Assembly (NCBI GenBank): GCA_902785605.1
Contig: CACZZL010000001.1
Coordinates: 1-64,000 of the forward strand
Direction of reading: 5' to 3'
DNA: 64,000 nucleotides
Origin: an uncultured Bacteroidales bacterium
Lineage (GTDB): Bacteria > Bacteroidota > Bacteroidia > Bacteroidales > Paludibacteraceae
Part shown: piece by piece, positions 1-9,500 of the stretch
How positions within the stretch are numbered: position 1 is the first letter of the stretch
Layout: every line of letters begins with the position of its first letter
Notes under the pieces: generated by a model
What the model was told of the DNA's origin: nothing
Databases searched by the model: none
The model's input: the letters and a program-made list of their open reading frames with translations, nothing else
Program-made: the position numbers and the translations under genes

Positions 1-849
1 GAGATCCCGGCTTTCACGCCGGTTGATGAGACGACGGCTAAGATCGGTGCGAACGTAGCGGCTTTCCTCGAGGCAGAGATGAAAGCGGGACGTATCCCGG
101 CTTCGTTCCTGCCGATCCAGAGTGGAGTAGGTAATGTAGCAAACGCCGTACTGGGTGAGTTAGGCAAAAACCCCAATATCCCGCCGTTTGAGATGTACTC
201 GGAAGTCATCCAAGACTCCGTAGTTGACCTCATCAAAGCCGGACATTGTAAGTTCGCTTCCGGTTGCTCGCTGCGACTCGTAGAGTCGAAGATGGCCGAA
301 GTACTCGGTGATCTGGATTTCTACCGCGACAAGCTGTTGCTCCGTCCGCAGGAGACTTCGAACAGTCCGGAGATTGCACGTCGACTCGGTATCATCGCCA
401 TCAACACCGCGTTAGAGGCCGATATCTACGGCAACGTCAACTCGACCCATGTATGCGGTACGAAGATGATGAACGGTATCGGCGGTTCAGGTGATTTTGC
501 CCGTAACTCGTACCTGTCTATCTTCACGACCGCTTCGACGGCGAAGAACGGCGCTATCTCGTCCATCGTACCGATGGTGACGCACCTCGATCACTCCGAG
601 CACAGTGTCAAAGTGCTGGTGACCGAACAGGGTGTAGCCGATCTGCGTGGCAAGAGCCCGCGTCAGCGCGCTGAAGAGATCATCAACAACTGCGTCGCTC
701 CGGAGTACCGCGAGATGCTGCGGGATTATCTCAAACACGCCAAGCACGGCCAGACCCAACACAACCTCTCCCTCGCATTCGCTATGCATGAGGAGTTCCT
801 CAAATCAGGCGACATGCGCAACACCAAATGGGAGAATTATTTGCGATAA
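1..849 (+). CDS. Acetyl-CoA hydrolase/transferase family protein (3' part)
   Basis: The reading frame is open from base 1 and stops at 847-849, so the N-terminal half lies outside the window. The 282 visible residues are the C-terminal domain of the acetyl-CoA hydrolase / succinyl-CoA:acetate CoA-transferase family. These cytosolic enzymes move CoA between short carboxylates, typically acetate, succinate, propionate or butyrate. Visible family signatures are QSGVGNVANAV, then MYSEVIQDS, whose glutamate is at the place expected for the catalytic Glu, then GIGGSGDFARNSYLS and VTEQGVADLRG. A strong terminator follows 27 nt after the stop, so this is the last gene of its unit. The exact acceptor cannot be read from this part; acetate formation from succinyl-CoA or propionyl-CoA would suit a fermentative Bacteroidales cell. 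Confidence 0.9.
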   Translation, partial: EIPAFTPVDETTAKIGANVAAFLEAEMKAGRIPASFLPIQSGVGNVANAVLGELGKNPNIPPFEMYSEVIQDSVVDLIKAGHCKFASGCSLRLVESKMAEVLGDLDFYRDKLLLRPQETSNSPEIARRLGIIAINTALEADIYGNVNSTHVCGTKMMNGIGGSGDFARNSYLSIFTTASTAKNGAISSIVPMVTHLDHSEHSVKVLVTEQGVADLRGKSPRQRAEEIINNCVAPEYREMLRDYLKHAKHGQTQHNLSLAFAMHEEFLKSGDMRNTKWENYLR

Positions 850-876
850 TATCGCAATAAGTGTGTCTGCAACCAT

Positions 877-905
877 AAAAAACGTCCTTTCGGGCGTTTT
901 TTATT
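877..905 (+). terminator. Rho-independent terminator after the CoA-transferase gene
   Basis: An 11-bp stem (six A-T pairs, then CG, GC, a TG wobble and two CG) closes a TTTC loop and runs into a T tract. The T tract overlaps the -33 element of the next promoter. Confidence 0.85.
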
Positions 906-935
906 TGCATATATGCAAAAAAAGCAGTACCTTTG
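904..935 (+). promoter_or_regulatory. Promoter of the CNNM/CBS gene
   Basis: TTTG at 904-907 and TACCTTTG at 928-935 are separated by exactly 20 nt; the spacer ends in an A tract followed by GCAG. The predicted transcription start lies about 10 nt before the ATG at 951, leaving a very short leader. Confidence 0.85.
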
Positions 936-950
936 CACTCGATTTGAATT

Positions 951-2039
951 ATGACACTGTTATTCGTATTTTTATTGGGTGCGATGGGCGTCAGTTTCCT
1001 GTGTTCCGTACTGGAATCGGTGTTGATGTCAACGTCGCTCAGTTATATCAATTTGCGTGAGGAGGAAGGCTACGGGCCTGCCAAACTGATGAGCACTTAC
1101 AAGGACGACCCGGGTCGTCCCTTGGCTGCTATCTTGTCGTTGAACACGATTGCGAACACCATCGGAGCTGCCGGTGTGGGTATGCAGGTCGTCGCTTTGG
1201 GATATGGCAAATGGTTCGGCCTGTTCTCGGCCTTTACGACGATCCTGATCCTGTTCTTCGGTGAGATCATTCCGAAAGTGATCGGTACGACCTATTGGCG
1301 TCAGTTGATGGGTTTCACCGCACGAACGATTCGTCTGCTCATCATCGTACTCTATCCGCTGGTGTGGTTGGTTGATCTGATCTCACGCATGGTGCCGGAC
1401 AACGAAGACGAACCGTCCGTGAGCCGGGAAGAGGTGCTGTCCATGGTCAGCGTAGGAGAAGAAGAAGGTGTGGTAGACGAGGATGAGAACAAGATCTTCA
1501 GCAACCTCATGCGACTCGATTCGATTCATGCCTACGACGTGATGACCCCGCGTGTAGTAGCGAAGATAGCGCCGGAGAACATGACCCTGCGGGCGTATTA
1601 CGACAACGACGAGTACGACCACTTCTCGCGAATTCCGCTCTATAAACCCGAGGCGCCGGAGTATATCACCGGCTACGTGTTGCGCAATGATGCGTTGGAG
1701 GAGTTGACCGAAGACCATTTCCGCAAGACGTTGGGCGGCATCAAACGCCCGCTGCCGGCTTTTGATCAGGATCTGACTCTCGGCAACATCTTCGACTCCA
1801 TGCTCAAGCAGAAGAGCCAGATCGCGCAGATCATCGACGAGTACGGATGTTTTGTAGGCATCCTGACACTGGAGGACATCATTGAGACCATCTTCGGTCT
1901 GGAGATCATCGATGAGAACGATACGGTCATCGACATGCAGCAGTATGCCCGCGACCGTTGGGAACAAAGACAAAAGAAATACAAGAAACTTGAAACCAAA
2001 CAGCAACATACGGATTCTCAACAAGAAAGCGAAGTTTGA
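951..2039 (+). CDS. CNNM (DUF21) and CBS domain membrane protein, hemolysin/CorC-like
   Basis: The 362-residue protein begins with three to four hydrophobic segments (about residues 1-25, 58-75, 84-105 and 118-140), which is the CNNM/DUF21 membrane domain. Two CBS motifs follow, from about residue 190 ([12 protein letters not shown]) to about 315 ([18 protein letters not shown]). This family (CorB/CorC, YfjD, GldE-like) is linked to Mg2+ or other divalent cation transport in the inner membrane. The tail after the CBS pair is short and charged and I see no CorC_HlyC domain. It is first in a unit with smpB, which starts inside its last 50 nt. Cation specificity cannot be read from sequence. Confidence 0.85.
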   Translation: MTLLFVFLLGAMGVSFLCSVLESVLMSTSLSYINLREEEGYGPAKLMSTYKDDPGRPLAAILSLNTIANTIGAAGVGMQVVALGYGKWFGLFSAFTTILILFFGEIIPKVIGTTYWRQLMGFTARTIRLLIIVLYPLVWLVDLISRMVPDNEDEPSVSREEVLSMVSVGEEEGVVDEDENKIFSNLMRLDSIHAYDVMTPRVVAKIAPENMTLRAYYDNDEYDHFSRIPLYKPEAPEYITGYVLRNDALEELTEDHFRKTLGGIKRPLPAFDQDLTLGNIFDSMLKQKSQIAQIIDEYGCFVGILTLEDIIETIFGLEIIDENDTVIDMQQYARDRWEQRQKKYKKLETKQQHTDSQQESEV

Positions 2040-2457
2040 GTACATCATTCTGGATCGCTACACGGCCGGTATTCAGTTATTCGGCACCGAGATCAAGTCT
2101 ATCCGCGAAGGAAAGGCTTCGCTGATCGATTCCTACTGTGCGGTGGAGCACGGCGAGATGTACGTCAAGCAGATGCACATTGCCGAGTACCGGTTCGGCA
2201 GTTACGCCAACCACGAGGCCAAACGGGATCGTAAGCTGTTGCTGCAGCGTCGTGAGATACGCAAACTGGAGAAAGCGACCAAGGACACCGGTAAGACCAT
2301 CATTCCGCTGGAGCTGTTCATCAACGACAAAGGGCTGGCGAAGATGGAGATCGCGCTCTGCCAGGGTAAGCACACCTACGACAAACGTCAGTCGCTGCGC
2401 GAAGCGGATGACAAACGACAAATTGCGCAAGTTAAAAAACTTGCCCAATTAAGTTGA
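1990..2457 (+). CDS. smpB: SsrA-binding protein SmpB
   Basis: SmpB binds tmRNA and brings it to stalled ribosomes for trans-translation. The 155-residue product contains the family core: [16 protein letters not shown], then [16 protein letters not shown], then GKHTYDKRQ near the C-terminus and a basic tail. The frame is open further upstream, but I choose the TTG at 1990-1992: it gives an N-terminus [15 protein letters not shown] that fits the family and a normal SmpB length, whereas the upstream extension lies wholly inside the CNNM gene. The gene therefore overlaps its upstream neighbour by 50 nt in another frame, which suggests translational coupling. Function is secure; the start codon is inference. 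Confidence 0.9.
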   Translation: MKPNSNIRILNKKAKFEYIILDRYTAGIQLFGTEIKSIREGKASLIDSYCAVEHGEMYVKQMHIAEYRFGSYANHEAKRDRKLLLQRREIRKLEKATKDTGKTIIPLELFINDKGLAKMEIALCQGKHTYDKRQSLREADDKRQIAQVKKLAQLS

Positions 2458-2480
2458 AAGTTGAAAGTTTAAAGTTTATA
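2453..2480 (+). repeat. Four-unit heptamer array between smpB and gpmI
   Basis: Four consecutive 7-nt units: GTTGAAA, GTTGAAA, GTTTAAA, GTTTATA. Unit 1 contains the smpB stop codon, and the array ends 6 nt before the gpmI ATG. Nearly the same four-unit array follows gpmI at 4021-4048. Confidence 0.8.
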
Positions 2481-2486
2481 GATAGT

Positions 2487-4016
2487 ATGAGTAAAGCATT
2501 ATTAATGATTTTGGACGGATGGGGAATCGGTCACAAGGACAAAGCCGATGCCATCTATTGTACTTCAACGCCCCACATGGACAAGTTGTTGGCGACCTAT
2601 CCTAACTCGCAGCTGCAAGCCAGCGGTGAGAACGTCGGTCTGCCGGACGGACAGATGGGTAACTCCGAAGTAGGTCACCTCAATATCGGTGCCGGTCGTG
2701 TCGTTTATCAGGACCTGGTGAAGATCAACCGTGCCTGCAAGGACGGCAGTATTCTGGACAATCCGGAGATCAAGGCAGTCTTCTCGTATGCGAAAGAGAG
2801 TGGTAAGAAGATTCACTTCATGGGCCTGACCTCGGACGGTGGTGTGCACTCGAGCCTGGAGCACCTGTTCTACCTGTGCGATATCGCAGCCAAGTACGAG
2901 TTGCAGGGTAAGACGTTCATTCACTGTTTCATGGACGGCCGTGACACCGACCCGCGTTCGGGTATCGGATTCATTGACCAACTGGAGGCGCATTGCGCCA
3001 AGTCGGCCGGTGAGATCGCGTCTATCTGCGGACGTTTCTACGCCATGGACCGCGACAAACGTTGGGAGCGTGTCAAAGTAGGCTACGACCTGTTGGTGAA
3101 CGGTAAGGGTGCTGCGTTCGAGTCGATGCACGAAGCGATGCAGGCCAGTTATGATGCCGAGGTGACGGATGAGTTCATCAAACCGATTGTACACGTTCGC
3201 AACGGTAAACCGCTGGCTACGATCGAAGAGGGCGATGCGGTCATCTTCTTCAACTACCGCAACGACCGCGCCAAAGAGATCACGATTGCGCTCACGCAGC
3301 AAGACATGCCGGAGAACGGAATGAAGACCATACCGGGTCTGCACTACTGCTGTATGACGCCGTACGACAGCAGTTTCACCGGTTTGCATATCCTCTTCCC
3401 GAAAGAGAACGTGACCAACACGCTGGGTGAGGTAGTGAGCAAGCTCGGTCTCAAACAGCTGCGTATTGCCGAGACGGAGAAGTTCGCACACGTGACGTTC
3501 TTCTTCAACGGCGGCCGTGAGGCAGAGTTCGAGAACGAGGACCGTATCCTGATCCCGAGTCCGAAGGTAGCAACCTATGACCTGCAGCCGATGATGTCGG
3601 CACCGGAAGTGACGATCGCCCTCCGCGATGCGCTCAACAGCCAAAAGTACGACTGCATCATCCTCAACTACGCCAACGGTGATATGGTCGGCCACACGGG
3701 TGTGTATAACTCTATCCAGCAGGCCATCACAGCGATCGATATCTGCGTGAACGAGACGGTCGAGACCGCGCTTCGCAACGACTATGAGATCATCATCATT
3801 GCCGATCATGGTAACTGCGACAACGCCATCAATGCGGACGGCACACCGAACACCGCACACTCGCTCAACCCCGTTCCGTTCATCTATATCTCTAAAGAGC
3901 ACACGGGCGCACGCGTAGAGAACGGTATCCTCGCTGACGTAGCACCGTCGATCTGTCATATCTTGGGAATCCAACAACCCGCTGAGATGACAGGTAAGAA
4001 TTTAATTGTGGATTAA
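2487..4016 (+). CDS. gpmI: 2,3-bisphosphoglycerate-independent phosphoglycerate mutase
   Basis: This is the Mn2+-dependent mutase that interconverts 3- and 2-phosphoglycerate in glycolysis. The 509 residues match the family's usual length. Visible active-site features are ILDGWG (metal-binding Asp10), [14 protein letters not shown] with the phosphoserine Ser60, [22 protein letters not shown], and the C-terminal metal cluster ADHGNCD. I start at ATG 2487 ([13 protein letters not shown]); an in-frame start at 2454 would add residues encoded by the heptamer array. The gene follows smpB by 29 nt and ends before a bidirectional terminator. Confidence 0.96.
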   Translation: MSKALLMILDGWGIGHKDKADAIYCTSTPHMDKLLATYPNSQLQASGENVGLPDGQMGNSEVGHLNIGAGRVVYQDLVKINRACKDGSILDNPEIKAVFSYAKESGKKIHFMGLTSDGGVHSSLEHLFYLCDIAAKYELQGKTFIHCFMDGRDTDPRSGIGFIDQLEAHCAKSAGEIASICGRFYAMDRDKRWERVKVGYDLLVNGKGAAFESMHEAMQASYDAEVTDEFIKPIVHVRNGKPLATIEEGDAVIFFNYRNDRAKEITIALTQQDMPENGMKTIPGLHYCCMTPYDSSFTGLHILFPKENVTNTLGEVVSKLGLKQLRIAETEKFAHVTFFFNGGREAEFENEDRILIPSPKVATYDLQPMMSAPEVTIALRDALNSQKYDCIILNYANGDMVGHTGVYNSIQQAITAIDICVNETVETALRNDYEIIIIADHGNCDNAINADGTPNTAHSLNPVPFIYISKEHTGARVENGILADVAPSICHILGIQQPAEMTGKNLIVD

Positions 4017-4020
4017 ATTC

Positions 4021-4048
4021 GTTGAAAGTTTAAAGTTTAGAGTTTAGA
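4021..4048 (+). repeat. Four-unit heptamer array after gpmI
   Basis: Units GTTGAAA, GTTTAAA, GTTTAGA, GTTTAGA begin 4 nt after the gpmI stop codon. Together with 2453-2480 they bracket gpmI as a near-direct repeat. Confidence 0.8.
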
Positions 4049-4064
4049 GGAAAAGAAAATGCAA

Positions 4065-4097
4065 AAAGAAAGCGGCCCGATGGGTCGCTTCTTTTTT
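4065..4097. terminator. Bidirectional terminator between gpmI and the lipoprotein gene
   Basis: AGCGGCCC (4071-4078) pairs with GGGTCGCT (4082-4089) around a 3-nt loop. An A-rich stretch lies on the left and a T run on the right, so it can end gpmI transcripts and, on the other strand, those of the lipoprotein. Confidence 0.75.
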
Positions 4098-4136
4098 GTT
4101 AGGCTCACAGAGGAACCTAATCAGAGCAACATAAAA

Positions 4137-4331
4137 TTACTCAGCAACAACCTCAGCAGGAGCCTCCTCAGCTGCCTCCTCAACCGGAGCAGCCTCTTCC
4201 TCAGCAGCAGCCTCTTCAGCAACTACCTCAACCGGAGCCTCAGCCTCAGCCTCGCAGCACTTTTTGTCGCACTTGTTTCCGCAAGCCATTGCAGCAAAAG
4301 CAACAGCTACGATAAGAAGCATTTTTTTCAT
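4137..4331 (-). CDS. Small acidic Ala/Glu-rich lipoprotein
   Basis: A 64-residue product: a basic start (MKK), a hydrophobic stretch, then AMACG with Cys at about residue 17, which fits a lipoprotein signal with a slightly atypical lipobox. The mature part opens with a Cys/Lys cluster (GNKCDKKCC) and is otherwise almost only Ala, Glu, Val and Pro. Longer in-frame starts exist, but the one at 4331 lies just downstream of a good promoter (4395-4426) and gives a proper signal peptide. I recognise no function. Low-complexity acidic lipoproteins of this kind are common in Bacteroidales; the Cys/Lys cluster could bind metal, which is speculation. Confidence 0.75.
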   Translation of the reverse strand: MKKMLLIVAVAFAAMACGNKCDKKCCEAEAEAPVEVVAEEAAAEEEAAPVEEAAEEAPAEVVAE

Positions 4332-4394
4332 ACTAAAAGTGTTTTTTAAGCTTAAAAATGATGTTATGTCTTCGCCTTTTTGCGAAAAACGTTG

Positions 4395-4426
4395 CAAAAT
4401 TAATACTTTTTTTGCATATGTGCAAA
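4395..4426 (-). promoter_or_regulatory. Promoter of the small lipoprotein gene
   Basis: On the minus strand TTTG (4423-4426) and TAATTTTG (4395-4402) are 20 nt apart. It overlaps the divergent promoter at 4411-4442. Confidence 0.75.
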
Positions 4427-4442
4427 TATTTTTGTAATTTTG
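4411..4442 (+). promoter_or_regulatory. Promoter of the PASTA-pseudouridine synthase unit
   Basis: TTTG (4411-4414) and TAATTTTG (4435-4442), 20-nt spacing. The -33 element lies inside the spacer of the divergent lipoprotein promoter, and vice versa. Confidence 0.78.
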
Positions 4443-4462
4443 CACACTGAATTTTGCAAAAC

Positions 4463-5290
4463 ATGGGAAAAAATCGTTTTTTGGATAAGTCTTTCCTCAA
4501 ATTTTGGGGTTTGAACATCATTTTAGCCGTTCTCTTGGCAGCCGCTCTTTTGACGGGTTTGTTTTTCTGGTTGCGTAGTTACACGCAGCACGGTGTGGAG
4601 GTAGAAGTGACGGATGTACGCGGGATGGTGGTAGCGGAAGCGCAGCCTATTCTGGCAGCGCAGGACCTGCATCTGGTCGTGATCGATTCGACCTATTCGG
4701 ATAAGGTGCCGTTCGGAACGATTGTGGAGCAGGACCCCAAACCGATGAGTCATGCCAAGCATGGCCGTGCGGTGTATGTGACGATTAATGCCACCACCAA
4801 ACGTCAGGTGCTGGTGCCGAACTTACAGGATATGAGTTACCGCCAAGCTGAGGCCACGCTGCACGGGTTGGGCTTGAGAGTCGATACGGTGTATGACTAT
4901 AAACCGTCCGCTTACCGCGACCTGGTGCTGGATGTGAAACGGAACGGGGAGAGCGTAACACCCGGAACCAAACTGCCGGTAGGCACGCTGGTGCGTCTGG
5001 TAGTAGGAAAGGGGATGGGCGAAGAGGAAGTGGAAGTACCGAGTGTAGTGGGACTGACGCTCCAGGAAGCGCGCAGTACCTTGCTCAGTTACCGTCTGAT
5101 CGTCGGCGCGGTGACCTGTGACGAGGCTGTGGAGGAGGACGGAACTCCCTTATACGTCTATCAACAGATACCTGCTGCCGGAGAAAAACTCATCGAAGGA
5201 GAGACGGTCGCGCTGAAATTAACCATGGATGCCGAAAAAGCAGTAGCCGGCACGCATACTAACGAACCGGAAGACGACAATTGGTTCTAA
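4463..5290 (+). CDS. PASTA domain-containing membrane protein
   Basis: A 275-residue protein with a short basic N-terminus, one membrane segment (about residues 15-36) and three PASTA repeats in the periplasm (about 44-113, 114-185 and 192-265). The second and third open with the typical QVLVPNLQDMSYRQAEATL and EVEVPSVVGLTLQEARSTL. PASTA domains in other phyla bind peptidoglycan fragments or act as spacers; there is no kinase or transpeptidase domain here. ATG 4463 is preferred over the TTG 9 nt upstream. It abuts the pseudouridine synthase gene with no gap; PASTA plus RluA-type pairs are, as I recall, common in Bacteroidota. The role is probably in the cell envelope. Confidence 0.88.
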   Translation: MGKNRFLDKSFLKFWGLNIILAVLLAAALLTGLFFWLRSYTQHGVEVEVTDVRGMVVAEAQPILAAQDLHLVVIDSTYSDKVPFGTIVEQDPKPMSHAKHGRAVYVTINATTKRQVLVPNLQDMSYRQAEATLHGLGLRVDTVYDYKPSAYRDLVLDVKRNGESVTPGTKLPVGTLVRLVVGKGMGEEEVEVPSVVGLTLQEARSTLLSYRLIVGAVTCDEAVEEDGTPLYVYQQIPAAGEKLIEGETVALKLTMDAEKAVAGTHTNEPEDDNWF

Positions 5291-6349
5291 ATGGCGAACG
5301 AGATAGAAGATATTGAGCAAGAAGAGTTGTGGGAGCGTTGGCGGTGCGAAGTCGATAAGGGGCAGGGCAAGGAGCGTATCGACAAATACCTTGCCGAGCA
5401 CATGACCAACACCAGCCGCAACCGTATCCAAACGGCTGCGGACGCGGGTAATGTGTGGGTGAATGGCAATCCCGTGGCATCTAATTATCGGGTCAAACCG
5501 GGCGATGTCATCCAAGTGCTGCTGGACCATGAACCGCACGACTTCACCATCACGCCGGAGAATATCCCACTTACTATCGTGTATGAGGACGAAGACCTGC
5601 TGGTAGTCAACAAACCGGCAGGATTGGTCGTTCATCCGGGACATGGCAACTACGAACACACGTTGCTCCATGCTTTAGCATGGCACTTTACCCATAACCC
5701 CTCACCCGTAACCGATCAATCCCCCATCGACATCAACGATCCGTCGATAGGTCTCGTCCATCGTATCGACAAAGATACCTCCGGTCTGCTGCTTATCGCC
5801 AAGACTCCGGAAGCGAAAGCGCATCTGGCTAAGCAGTTCTTCGATCATACGACCGAGCGTACGTACAACGCGCTGGTGTGGGGTACGTTCAAAGAGCAGA
5901 GTGGTACGATAGAGGGCGCTTTGGCGCGGGATAACCGCGACCGAACCATCTACCGCGTATGGGATCTCGAGGAGTGCCCGCAGGCCAAAGAGGCAATCAC
6001 GCATTGGCGTGTGCTGGAGCAGTTCCCCTATGTGACGCTGGTGGAGTGCAGACTGGAGACGGGGCGTACGCACCAGATCCGTGTGCACATGAAACATATC
6101 GGCCATCCGCTGTTCTGTGACGAGAAATACGGAGGATGTGAGATATTGAAAGGTCTGCGTACGCAGAAGTACCGCCAATTCATCGAGAACTGTTTTGCGC
6201 TCTGTCCCCGTCAGGTCCTTCACGCGCGTACCTTAGGATTCACGCACCCGCGCACGGGCGAGCGTATGTTCTTCGACAGTGAGTGGCCGGAAGACATAAG
6301 CGCGCTCATTAACAAATGGCGCGCTTATGAACCGAATACCTTGACCTGA
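5291..6349 (+). CDS. RluA-family 23S rRNA pseudouridine synthase (RluD-like)
   Basis: The 352 residues comprise an N-terminal S4 RNA-binding domain (about residues 28-90, IDKYLAEHM...VWVNGNPVASNYRVKPGD) and the catalytic domain. The catalytic motif is HRIDKDTSGLLLIAK with Asp160; ETGRTHQIRVHM follows near residue 260. RluD-type enzymes isomerise uridines in helix 69 of 23S rRNA, but RluA, RluC and RluD are hard to tell apart without alignment, so I give no gene symbol. The ATG follows the PASTA stop codon directly. The N-terminus carries about 25 acidic residues before the S4 domain. Confidence 0.92.
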   Translation: MANEIEDIEQEELWERWRCEVDKGQGKERIDKYLAEHMTNTSRNRIQTAADAGNVWVNGNPVASNYRVKPGDVIQVLLDHEPHDFTITPENIPLTIVYEDEDLLVVNKPAGLVVHPGHGNYEHTLLHALAWHFTHNPSPVTDQSPIDINDPSIGLVHRIDKDTSGLLLIAKTPEAKAHLAKQFFDHTTERTYNALVWGTFKEQSGTIEGALARDNRDRTIYRVWDLEECPQAKEAITHWRVLEQFPYVTLVECRLETGRTHQIRVHMKHIGHPLFCDEKYGGCEILKGLRTQKYRQFIENCFALCPRQVLHARTLGFTHPRTGERMFFDSEWPEDISALINKWRAYEPNTLT

Positions 6350-6367
6350 GGTCCGGCATAATTTATC

Positions 6368-6407
6368 AAAAAAATCTCACATACGTCATGCGCATGTGAG
6401 ATTTTTC
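6368..6407. terminator. Bidirectional terminator, convergent genes
   Basis: A 13-bp A/T-flanked stem (6370-6382 with 6394-6406) has A tracts on one side and T tracts on the other. It serves the pseudouridine synthase gene from the left and the 47-residue gene from the right. Confidence 0.85.
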
Positions 6408-6412
6408 AATAC

Positions 6413-6556
6413 TTAGAACACATCCGTTGTTTTGCGGTTCGCAGGAGCAGGAGCTAAGGTCGCTTGTTGATCAGAAACGGGACTGGTTATTTTCATAACA
6501 TCCAGATCGACCGCAACACTCGTTACTGAGGGAGTATTATATACTTTCTTTTTCAT
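6413..6556 (-). CDS. Small 47-residue protein downstream of the giant surface protein gene
   Basis: The frame runs from an ATG at 6556 to a TAA at 6413-6415 and encodes 47 residues starting MKKKVYNTPSVTSVAVDLDV and ending RKTTDVF. It starts 39 nt after the stop of the giant gene on the same strand and ends 6 nt before the terminator, so it is probably the last cistron of that unit. The pattern basic start, YxxPSVxxVxVD, hydrophobic/Ser-rich middle and Pro/Ala tail resembles short uncharacterised proteins of Bacteroidales, judged from memory only. No signal peptide or known domain is visible. Function unknown. Confidence 0.6.
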   Translation of the reverse strand: MKKKVYNTPSVTSVAVDLDVMKITSPVSDQQATLAPAPANRKTTDVF

Positions 6557-6594
6557 AATGCTTCAATTGTTTCAATCGTTCATAACTCCATCCA

Positions 6595-9500
6595 TTATTG
6601 TACTTTCTTACCGGTAGCCGTATAGACCTCTCCACCACGGAGAATATATACTTGGTCATTCCAAATAACTTTCTGCGCAGCAGGGAGTCCGGTTTGGATC
6701 TCTTCAGTGCCTGTTGTGACAGACGGTGCATAATTGCGTACAAGCAACAATCCGTAGTGCATGCTGGTGCCTTTCTCCAGTTGGATGGAATAAGGAGCGT
6801 CAGTGAGGTTCCAGATCGGGAGTCCGTCATACGTCAGATAGAGTGTGTTCTCTTCCTCTACCTCTGCGGATTGGTTGTTGGTGATGGTGTACTCACCGGC
6901 AACCGGAGCATACAGACCAAGCGGATAAACGGTTTGTCCGTTCACAGGAGCCATGGTGCTCTTACACAGTTTCACGTTGTACTGCTCTACCCAGATCTGC
7001 GGACGAGCTTGCGATGTACTAAGTTTCATAACATCGCTACCAATGGTATATTCATCGGCTTTGTCTTCATCCGCTTTCACATACACACGGTCGGTCCGCA
7101 TGTTCTCGGCAGACAACTCAACGGTGTATAACTCACTGGCGGTAATGCCGTTGCTGCGTCTTGGTGCACCATGAACCGGCGGAATAGGATTTTCATTACC
7201 CGCTGTGTCAACACTAAGTACAGAAGCAGTAGTATGGACTTGTACATATCCGGCCTTACCGACAACGAACTTGTAGCTTGCAATCGGGTAGGGATCATAC
7301 GTATCGTGACCAATCTCACCACCGTCGTGAATCTGTATCATATCCACACCGGTCGCCAACAGCGTATGGTATGTTGCCGGGTTAGCAATACCGTTCCAAC
7401 CACCATTCGTAGCATCATCGGTATTAGAGTTGACCAAATCCACATTTTCACTGTAGTGAATCGGGCTGCCGCTCTTCTTTGTGAAGCGGAGCGTATCCAC
7501 GTGGAACAGGAGAGAGATCGAGTAGGCAACACCCGGTTGGAGGGTGCGGTTACCTGCCGGCAGATCTTCGATATATTTCCAACAATCATATACCGGACCT
7601 CTCGAAGCACGTGTAGCCTCGTCGTGGTAGGTGATATCGTAGTGTGTACCGAGGATCATATCGTGCCATGTGGTCTCTCCGCTGTTCTTATACTGCAGTT
7701 TGGTGTTGTCCAAATCTCCAATCTCGAACGGCACACCGAATACATTCCAGTGACGTCTGTCTGCCTCAATTGCCAAATCGAAATAAACATTATTTGCCAA
7801 TACATTACCGAGGATCTCACCGGATTGGCTTTCCCCTGCTTCCAGAATGAGATCCGTGGTGGTGAGTTTGGCATTATTGGCAATGTGTAATGCGCCAGAT
7901 ACACGTACGGTGGTGGTTACCACTTCTGTGTCCTCATTGATCTCCACCGGGAGGGAAGGCTCATTAGCAAGCAAATCAACGCGGTAGAGTGCCGTATAAG
8001 TGACATCTCCGCCTTCGACTACAGAAACAGGATCGCTCCAACCGGAGAAGGTATATACTTTTCCGTTCTCGGATGCTCTCGTCGGAATACTTGTATTCTG
8101 CGAAGCGGGAGGAGCAGGATCGCCATACGATCGTTGTGTGTAGGCTAATGTATGTCCATCCCAATCCACCCATAATACCGGATACGGTCTTTTGTCTTCG
8201 AGGAACGTTGCCGTATAAGTTGCATTGTCGGTCACAGTGGTTGGTTCGGGAGTCCATCCTTTAAATGTATATACCACTCCTGTAGTCATTTTCTTACCCG
8301 GAGTCTCGCCTGTGTAGTTCGGCGTCTGACCATACTCCACTTTTTCGGTTTTCAAGGTCTCACCATTACCGTCAACCCATGTAATGTCATACTTGTTCAC
8401 CGTGCTATTGAACTGAGCCGTATAGGTAGCATCACCCGTCACAGACGCAAGTGCAGGCGACCACGTATTATTGAACGTGTACGTGTATTGAGCAGTAGCA
8501 GTCTTGGTCGGAGTTTCACCTATGTAGGCAGGAGTCTGACCATACGCTACCTGCTCCGTCTTCAACGTCGCATCGTTACCATCAACCCATGTAATAGTGT
8601 ACTTGTTCACTGTGCTATTGAACTGAGCCGTATAGGTAGCATCTGCTGTTACGGTAGTAATCGCAGGATCCCATCCGCTGAACGTGTACGTGTATTGTTC
8701 CGTAGCCGTCTGGGTCGGATCTTCACCAGCATATTCAGGTGTTGCACCTTTCTTCGCAGCAGTGCTTTGCAACTTGGTACCATCATAGTTGTTGAAGGTG
8801 ATGGTATATGCCTCGGCTACTTCGTACTTGTACGGATCTTCGCCGACCAAATCAAGGGCGTGGTAGTTACCGGATACCGCAGGAGCTGTATAGAGAGACA
8901 GATTAGCATTAACATTATACCAACCGCCTTGCATCGTTGCCTGTGAAGCATTATTGCCGGAACTTATTGCATAAGCAGTTGCATTGGCATCTCCTGCACT
9001 TTCTACTTTAAATTTACCTCCTGTCACAGTAATCTTCGGACTTCTCAGCGTTGTGCCGACAGCTCCTGATTCATTTAGTTCCTTTGATAAAACCAAACCA
9101 TAAGCTTTGGTCGTTTTCGCCTTAACATTAAATGTTCCATCCGTAATGGAAATAATACCCGGCATATAGTGTTGCCCCGCTATTGTATCACCCGGGTTTT
9201 CTGCATCTTTAACTGTTACTTTTAAACCATATAGTCCTGCATAAGCACCCCAGGCATTTTCTTGTGTAGAAGTCACATTGAATGTACCACCCTTGATATT
9301 GATTGTTCCTGAATACTTACCGGTACCCTTTGCTCCAATCGTTCCATACGCATAGACACCGTATGCGTATGTCGTACCTGCTGTCACATTAAATGTAGGA
9401 TTTCCGTCCACAGTGACAGTTCCTCTTGAAGAATAAATACCTTCTGCCGTTAGTGTGCCTGTTGATACATTGAATTCAGGTGCGCCGTTCACAGTAACCG

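Noticed and set aside
2565-3977. Long antisense open frame (470 codons) opposite gpmI
   Set aside because: It mirrors the codon pattern of gpmI on the other strand, has no recognisable domain, no promoter, and gpmI is certain.
8488-8946. Several 60-240 codon frames on the plus strand inside the giant gene
   Set aside because: Repeat-rich sense coding produces open antisense frames; none has a signal, domain or promoter.
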